DNA of 64,000 nt, from assembly GCA_949825065.1 (NCBI GenBank), contig OX463854.1:14793112-14857111 (forward strand), written 5' to 3'. The first letter of the stretch is position 1; the number at the start of each line of letters is the position of its first letter. The translations under genes were made by a program, and so were the position numbers. Below are positions 58,282-64,000 of the stretch, piece by piece. The notes below the pieces were generated by a model that was given only the letters and a program-made list of their open reading frames with translations, was not told where the DNA came from and searched no databases. This stretch comes from Odontocerum albicorne. Taxonomy: Eukaryota; Arthropoda; Insecta; Trichoptera; Odontoceridae.

Positions 58282-58648
58282 CTGCAAGAAATCGTCGTAC
58301 CACGCCTTCATGATGAGGAATATTATTTTAAGCAAGATGGTGCACCTCCTCACTATCACAGTCATGTGAAAGCCTATCTTGGTGAAAATTCGTCAAACAT
58401 ATAGATTGAACGTAGATGTAGCATTGAATATCCCCCGCGATCCCCAGACCTCACAGCAGTGTATTTTTTTATGGTGACCCATCCAAGATAAAGTTTATGC
58501 CACAAAACCGGCGACAGTTAATGAATTGAGATCAGTCATTGAAAGAAAATGCGCCCAAATACCAAAACAAAAATTCGTGATGTTTGCAATTCCACGTTAT
58601 CTGCAGTTCATGGACCAGAATTGCCATCAATTTGAGCACTTGCGATAG
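58282..58648 (+). pseudogene. ITm-superfamily transposase remnant (DDE_3 type)
   Basis: LQEIVVPRLHDEEYYFKQDG is followed by APPHY with the second Asp in QDG. Then come YLGEN, a stop in place of the Trp of RWIGR, and PPRSPDLTAVYFFM where relatives read SPDLTPLDFFLW, so the last catalytic Asp is now Tyr. A frameshifted tail still shows ATVNELRSVIERKCAQIPK and a FEHLR-type end at the stop (58646-58648). The first part of the gene is absent. Confidence 0.65.
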
Positions 58649-58974
58649 CTAAAAAAATCTAAGTCTGTGTTTTTTAATTTGAAGTTTTAATCTTACCATA
58701 GATATATCTTAAATACTGAATTTATAATCATTCAATGCGTCGATACATTTTTTGGGTACGAGTATATTAAAATATTTATTCTAGCAGAATTTGTTTACAG
58801 TGACGTAACGTTGTCCGATCTCCACTCACTGTCTCGAGGAACGAATTACGTTACCTTACAGTAAGATCGTACACTCACTATGAAAATTAAATCTAGTTAT
58901 ACTTTGATAACTAGATTTAATAAAATACTGTTATGTAACTATCATCTTGGCAGATTTTGATACTATCCAGTTCG

Positions 58975-59115
58975 AATATATATGTTTTAGTGCCCCATTA
59001 ACTTCGTTTATTTTGCTACACGTCGTTCAACATCCCTCGTAACTCTTCCATCATCTGAGAAAATACTACTTAAATAGCACAATTCTTCAACTTGCTCTAA
59101 TCTGTCACTTAAACT
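58975..59115 (-). pseudogene. LINE fragment, same family as 52160-52745
   Basis: Reads LEQVEELCYLSSIFSDDGRV followed by TRDVERRVAK and then loses frame. Confidence 0.6.
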
Positions 59116-59861
59116 AAATTATGTTATTTGCTAATGAAGGTGATCAATTTATGTTAAAAAGAAGGAAGGAACCAAGAAAACGATTGATCGAACGTTACAA
59201 GAAAATGCTTTCTCCGAAAGAGTTTTGTTACTCGACGTCTCGTTTATCATTTTAACAATATACGATTCAATGTTCTGAGCGATTGTTTTAAAATAGAAAC
59301 ATCAGAATCAAAAACTGCATACCGTTATTTTTTTTGTTTAAGGAAACGCCAAGTCTCAAGGGGGTTGAAAACCACTGAAGTGGATAAATGAAAATAGATG
59401 ATGAAATATATCTATCATTTAACACAGTTTGTCCTGCACGTTTTGTTACAAATACCGAACCCCTTCGGGCCGAAAGGTCCTCAGGTGTTCACATAGATTA
59501 TTCAGAAACTCGACGTGAACTGTTTATTTTCCTAAACGGTGACCTTTTCTGATTCCAATTAAATAGAACGTAACTCTCTTCAATTACTATCAATTGTTTG
59601 ATCAACTTCAACATACATCTTTCAACGCTGGTCCTGAAACATGTAAAAGGAATAAAATAAATTGGCAACTAAAATGTATTACTAAAGTTAAATATATATT
59701 TTTAGAAATACCCCCCCCCCCCTTCTCTGTTAAATATTCATTGCTTAATATACAGGTTAAGGAATCCTAAAAAGCTTTTGAAAAAAAAAACCTAGAATGT
59801 TCGGATCATTTTGATTCAGAACTTCGAAGATTTACTTGTAAACTTTTTCAGCGCTTTTATG

Positions 59862-59925
59862 ACTTAGTATTTAAGTTGTTCGGGGTTTGACTCCCGACGG
59901 AACTTGGAATGGTTATCTTTTTCTT
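59862..59925 (+). repeat. SINE head fragment
   Basis: GGGGTTTGACTCCCGACGGA matches the B-box region. Confidence 0.5.
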
Positions 59926-59959
59926 TGCATTTTCATTATCATCATTAGCACGGTTGGTA

Positions 59960-60240
59960 TCGTCTTCCCCTTTCCTCTAGTCACTCCGATCACGGGCAAA
60001 TCGTTTCCAATTACTCCCAGCAACTTTCCAGATGTTTTCCGAGCATCTTATTAGGTATCTTCCCACATTTCTTTTCCATGTCCTTGGTCGCCATTCCAGC
60101 ATTTTCTGGATTCGTCTATCATCAATACATATGGTCTGCATAGTTTCTTCATCTCTGGGTAATAAATATCTCAGCGACTGTATTTTCATACTTCACATAC
60201 GTTTATGGAACGCTCTTTTGGTAACAGGCGTAAGAAGATA
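59960..60240 (-). pseudogene. LINE C-terminal remnant
   Basis: RYLIRCSENIWKVAGSNWKR followed by FARDRSD corresponds to RW.DDI..VAGSNW.R.A.DR of non-LTR proteins. Confidence 0.6.
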
Positions 60241-60769
60241 GCGCTACGTAAGGTCCTAAGTATATATGTTTGAATAAAAAGTCAAAACATTTGTATACGT
60301 ATTTATTCTGCTATTTATATATATAAGATTTCTTATTTGTTGGAAAAAAATTATTTCCAGTTGAAAAATGAAACTGTAGAAATGGTTAAACGCACAATCG
60401 AGTTGTGTAAATAGGGTTCCAAATATACGATCAAGACGAGCGGACTTAATAAAAAAGCACGATTCTGAAGAAGGCCAATCGATTTTTTTTATTATACCTT
60501 GCCATCTCATTTTTACTTCGGCGTCGATGGCAGGATTTCAAACAATTCAGAGATCCGACGTTTTCCGCACAGACATATTATACGAGAATACGTAGAACAT
60601 GAAATTTAAGTGAATGCAAGAGGTGAAAATGAACGCAGTGGAATTGTGGCCGTAGCCGAGTCATCCGAGAGGATCCGGCTCCGAGTATCGTGGCAAACGA
60701 TTGCTATCGGATTTATTGTAGTATGGGGTAAACACGACATGTCTATGTTATAACGTAGCTGTACGCGAG

Positions 60770-60970
60770 AGGCGCAGGAATGGAAATGAACCGTGCGATG
60801 TCGGGCGGGGAGTTCAGTTGGACTGGGAAGAGGTGTACAGCGAGGAGGGGCGGTGGGCGGTGGGGGCAGGCGTGGCTATGACGTCACAGGATCAATAAGC
60901 GCCGCGCGGCGGGATGGGGTGCTCCGAAGCCACGCAAGCCTCGCCGCCATACAACAGCCTTCTTTATAGA
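60770..60970. promoter_or_regulatory. GC-rich promoter-like region with CRE and GC boxes
   Basis: Contains GGGGCGGTGGGCGGTGGGGG (Sp1-type), a perfect TGACGTCA (60879-60886) and, on the minus strand, TATAAA (60968-60963). CpGs are retained. The direction is unclear. Confidence 0.5.
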
Positions 60971-60982
60971 GGTACACGGTAA
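60914..60982 (+). CDS. Candidate short first coding exon, MGCSEATQAS...
   Basis: The ATG has G at -3 and +4. The frame reads MGCSEATQASPPYNSLLYRG before a stop at 60980-60982, with possible donors GAG/GTACAC and ACG/GTAACA just before the stop. A Met-Gly-Cys start is the pattern of myristoylated/palmitoylated membrane proteins. It is not the Galpha-o N-terminus (MGCTT..., opposite strand). No downstream exon was found, so this is only a candidate. Confidence 0.25.
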   Translation: MGCSEATQASPPYNSLLYRGTR

Positions 60983-62678
60983 CATTTTACAAACTTGGAT
61001 TTTCTGTATTTTCGTCTGTCAATTCAGGAACGTCACGTTATATTATTGGAAAGCAGTGAAAAAAAAGCTGCTAACAATAGCGACCATATTCGAAAATAAC
61101 ATTTAAACCATTGAAGTTCAATTAAGTATTGAATGAACGAATTATAAATACCAAGCATTTAAAACTAACGTTTGTATCACATCGTTTCTTGTTTGTTTTT
61201 TAATAACCATTAGAATAACTCATAATTGAGTACTGATAAATATCTTGTCTGATTTTTTTGTAAGCTCACTTTAAGATGATATCAAGTTTTATATTAATGG
61301 ATCATAACGAATAGCAGAAGGTAATGTAAATCAAATTATAATGAGCTTACAATTAAAACATATTTACTTTTTCAATGACATAAAAATGTTGATAATGTAA
61401 CATAACTCTTTATCATTTGATACTCGGCCTAAAACACATCTATGCTTTCTACAGCCAGATGAAAATTTCACGAAGAAAAAATGAATCAGCTTAGGATGAA
61501 CGTACTAGTTGTTTTGAGGCTTTCGCGGTTCGTCGTATCAGTTGGATAAGGGTTTTCGGAGTATTTTACCGCGTTGTTTGGCTTATGGTGCCGACGTTTC
61601 GAAAACACTACAGTTTTCATCTTCAGGGCTTGTTCGTAGTCAACTTCGCTGTAATCAATTTGGCGACGTTCAAAACTGAAAACTAAAACCCTGAAGATGA
61701 AAACTGCACCATTTTCGAAACGTCGGCATCATAACCCAAACAACGCGGAAACACCTTCTTCAACTTGTGCTAATTGTCCGTACATTTAAACAAACACCAG
61801 ATAACTTAGTATATAGCGAGATTACTGCATCAATTAAAATACTGAAAAAAAATCAATTTACGTAAAACATAAAAACAATTCAGACAAAAACTAAAACGCG
61901 GTAATTGAAATTATTAAAAAAAATACCATATTGATTAATTTTTAAGTATTTCGCCGAAAATTATGTAATGAAAATCGGTAGATCAAACTTTAGCTAATAT
62001 TTTCTATAAAGTATTCATAAAATATTCGTCATAAATGCTTATATTCTTTTTCGATAAAAAGAATTACGGTCGTAACGTGATAACGTGGTTTGATTATCTA
62101 CCGGACGATGAAATAAGTGCAATAACTTCAGGGTGATAAATCTCTATAATTTCCACATCAGGTGAGGTAAGCTTATATTGATAAATTACCAGGTACACAC
62201 TAAAAACAATATCGTGTCGTTGGATTATATCTTCCAAAAACTGGTAAATTAGATTTTTTTATCAGGAATAAGAAAAGGACTGTTTCTTCTTTTTTTCGAG
62301 GAAATTTTCCACTTATCGATTATTATTTTTTTGTAGCTTAATTAGTTGAAACTTTAAATTATCTAGACTTGTCCTTTTTTAAATTGGTTTTATTCTATTG
62401 ATTCATTTAATTGCATTATGACTTTATTTTGGTGGCACACATTATCGTTTTTTGAGTGGATTGCCTATAAAAAAAAATAAAAAAATCCCTGGGACAAGTG
62501 CATAGTATCTCAAGGAGAGTACTTTGAATAGGGACTTAAATAAGGGGACTTAAGGCAATCCTTGCAAATTTAATAGTAGTTTTTTTGTACTCGTATGATA
62601 ATAGGGTATACGCAGTCTACGGCTAAATATAATAGTCTTTAATACAAAGCACACGTGAAAAATTTTAATACAAAAATA
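60983..62678. other. No gene seen
   Basis: AT-rich apart from the inverted repeat at 61569-61748. No further exon for the MGCSEA candidate was recognised. Confidence 0.4.
61569..61748. repeat. Inverted repeat with about 58-bp arms
   Basis: Left arm reads GCGTTGTTTGG...GACGTTTCGAAAACAC...TTCATCTTCAGGG, and the right arm is its imperfect mirror, ending CAACGCGG. Spacer of about 60 bases. MITE-like, flanks not resolved. Confidence 0.75.
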
Positions 62679-62889
62679 CGACATCCGTGGCCTAATTGGT
62701 AAAAAGCCTGTCTCCCAATCCGGAGGATGCGGGTTCAAATCCCGCTGGATCACAGATTTTTTAAAAAAGATTCCAGTATGGTTTTCACTTAAGGCCTCTT
62801 TGAACATATTTCTGGTTGGAAGAGATTGCCACGTGGGAATAAGCCCGCCAAGTTGTACTGTATACAACAAAAGTATAATACAATACAAA
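62679..62889 (+). repeat. tRNA-derived SINE, best preserved copy
   Basis: GACATCCGTGGCCTAATTGG, GGATGCGGGTTCAAATCCCG, TGGTTTTCACTTAAGGCCTC, AAGAGATTGCCACGTGGGAA, GCCCGCCAAGTTGTACTGTA and tail GTATAATACAATACAAA. Confidence 0.9.
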
Positions 62890-63238
62890 AAGTTTGAGCT
62901 TGCCTGGAATTTCAACCTTATTTTTACGAATATTATTTTCCCCTTAAATAAACCATTTTTGGGGTTTTATGAAACTAAAAAATATTCTTTCATATGGTAG
63001 CCTTCAACATATCCGAATTGGCAATTCGGACATATTGAACAGCGTGTCAGAGAGACAATATTGTCTTTAGAACCTAAATCAAGTCTTCGAATTTAGAGTA
63101 GGTACGGAACTCGCGGTTCGTCATTGCACGTGTTAACACACTACTGCCCGTGAAGAGGCAACGCTACAAGTATTGCTACCAAACGAACTTTTCCATCAAA
63201 CTAGGACTATTTTGGGGTTTTATCGGGAAGCAAACCCG

Positions 63239-63272
63239 AAATCCTCCGTGGCCTAGTTGGTGAGACGCTTGA
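63239..63272 (+). repeat. SINE A-box fragment
   Basis: ATCCTCCGTGGCCTAGTTGG then TGAGACGCTTG; the rest is absent. Confidence 0.6.
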
Positions 63273-63719
63273 TATCTACCAAAATATATTGAAAACGTGT
63301 AGTGATTGTCTCTTGGCGTTCTGACGTCATAATCACCCATTCGGTAGCAAACATAATACCCGTTAGATCGCCTATTCGGTGACAACTCGGTGTGAGGATG
63401 TTTTGTTTATTATACCTGTATTTCCGATAAATGTATTTTGAATTACTAATAAAAGCATATAACATATGGTACACGTATATGTGTATTTATCAGCTGATAA
63501 ATCTATCTATCATGGCAGGTATTTTTTTCCCACTAATTATATGATATAATTTGATACACATCTTGTTAGATGTATTAAATGTTATATTAATGCACTTGGT
63601 CACTATAATACACTCCTTTCAGTAAAAAATATAATAAAAATATATGAAACACGTAATAACTATTATTGACAACGTGAGCTTGTATGTGTACATGAGCATA
63701 TATGGTTGTATGAACAAAT

Positions 63720-63877
63720 GAATGGTTGAATTAAAATAGGCACTAAGTACAAAAAAAAACAAAAAAACTAAGTATGCAGTTTCGTTCTATATGTCATATA
63801 TAATATAATGAAACTGAATATTTAGTTTTTTTTGTTTATTTTTTTGGTACTTAGTGCCTATTTTAATTCAACCATTC
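63720..63877. repeat. 158-bp foldback with 31-bp perfect arms
   Basis: GAATGGTTGAATTAAAATAG mirrors CTATTTTAATTCAACCATTC; the arms continue through GCACTAAGTAC and AT-rich mirrored runs. Confidence 0.88.
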
Positions 63878-64000
63878 AAATATTGCTGTCAAATGTCGGC
63901 GGAAGTTGTTACGTCACAAGCTAAAAGGCACGCGCTAATGTTTCGATGGATATTTGAAACATGACTATTCATATGTGTATTGATTTCGCAAAGTTACAAC

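Noticed and set aside
60914..60982. MGC start considered as Galpha-o exon 1
   Set aside because: Wrong strand relative to the four Galpha-o exons and the residues after MGC do not match the TxSAEER pattern.

Overview
The window looks like AT-rich nuclear DNA from an insect or close arthropod relative. The evidence is three conserved, intron-containing genes with GT-AG splice sites, insect-type G-protein alpha-o residues, and a heavy load of mariner, pogo/Tigger, TTAA-type, LINE and tRNA-SINE copies. There is no bacterial-style gene packing, operon or CRISPR array. The species cannot be named from what is visible.

Layout. (1) Positions 1-11,645 hold the first three coding exons of an FKBP8-like immunophilin gene on the minus strand (exons at 11,645-11,478, 7,735-7,601 and 5,002-4,794). 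The introns are full of mobile elements. The TPR and membrane-anchor exons expected for FKBP8 are not visible and probably lie left of base 1. (2) Positions 11,646-15,810 separate FKBP8 from the divergently transcribed Cdk5 and contain a 1.1-kb foldback element. (3) Cdk5 (15,811-16,468 joined to 18,499-18,737, plus strand) is complete and encodes 298 residues. (4) Positions 18,738-29,640 are intergenic and repeat-rich. (5) Positions 29,640-35,393 have few mobile elements and may include a long 3' UTR. (6) The last four coding exons of Galpha-o (minus strand) lie at 48,815-48,687, 44,902-44,773, 42,792-42,639 and 35,581-35,394. Its first exons are not visible. (7) Positions 48,816-64,000 hold repeats, minisatellites and two GC-rich islands, one with a short candidate first coding exon (MGCSEA...).

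The three genes act in neuronal and signalling biology: a proline-directed kinase, a trimeric G-protein subunit and a membrane-associated immunophilin. Nothing shows that they are co-regulated; their adjacency is ordinary synteny.

The most informative material is the mobile-element record. A tRNA-derived SINE family (about 15 copies) ends in the same 3' tail as a LINE remnant in the window. Three short mariner copies have all lost the DNA-binding half of the transposase but keep the catalytic half. Several elements sit inside others (Tigger/mariner, mariner/MITE, TTAA element/mariner, mariner/TTAA element, LINE/SINE+mariner, SINE/SINE, LINE/SINE). Several near-perfect short palindromes look like template-switch mutations, two of them inside otherwise alignable repeat copies. 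I found no convincing novel multi-gene system.
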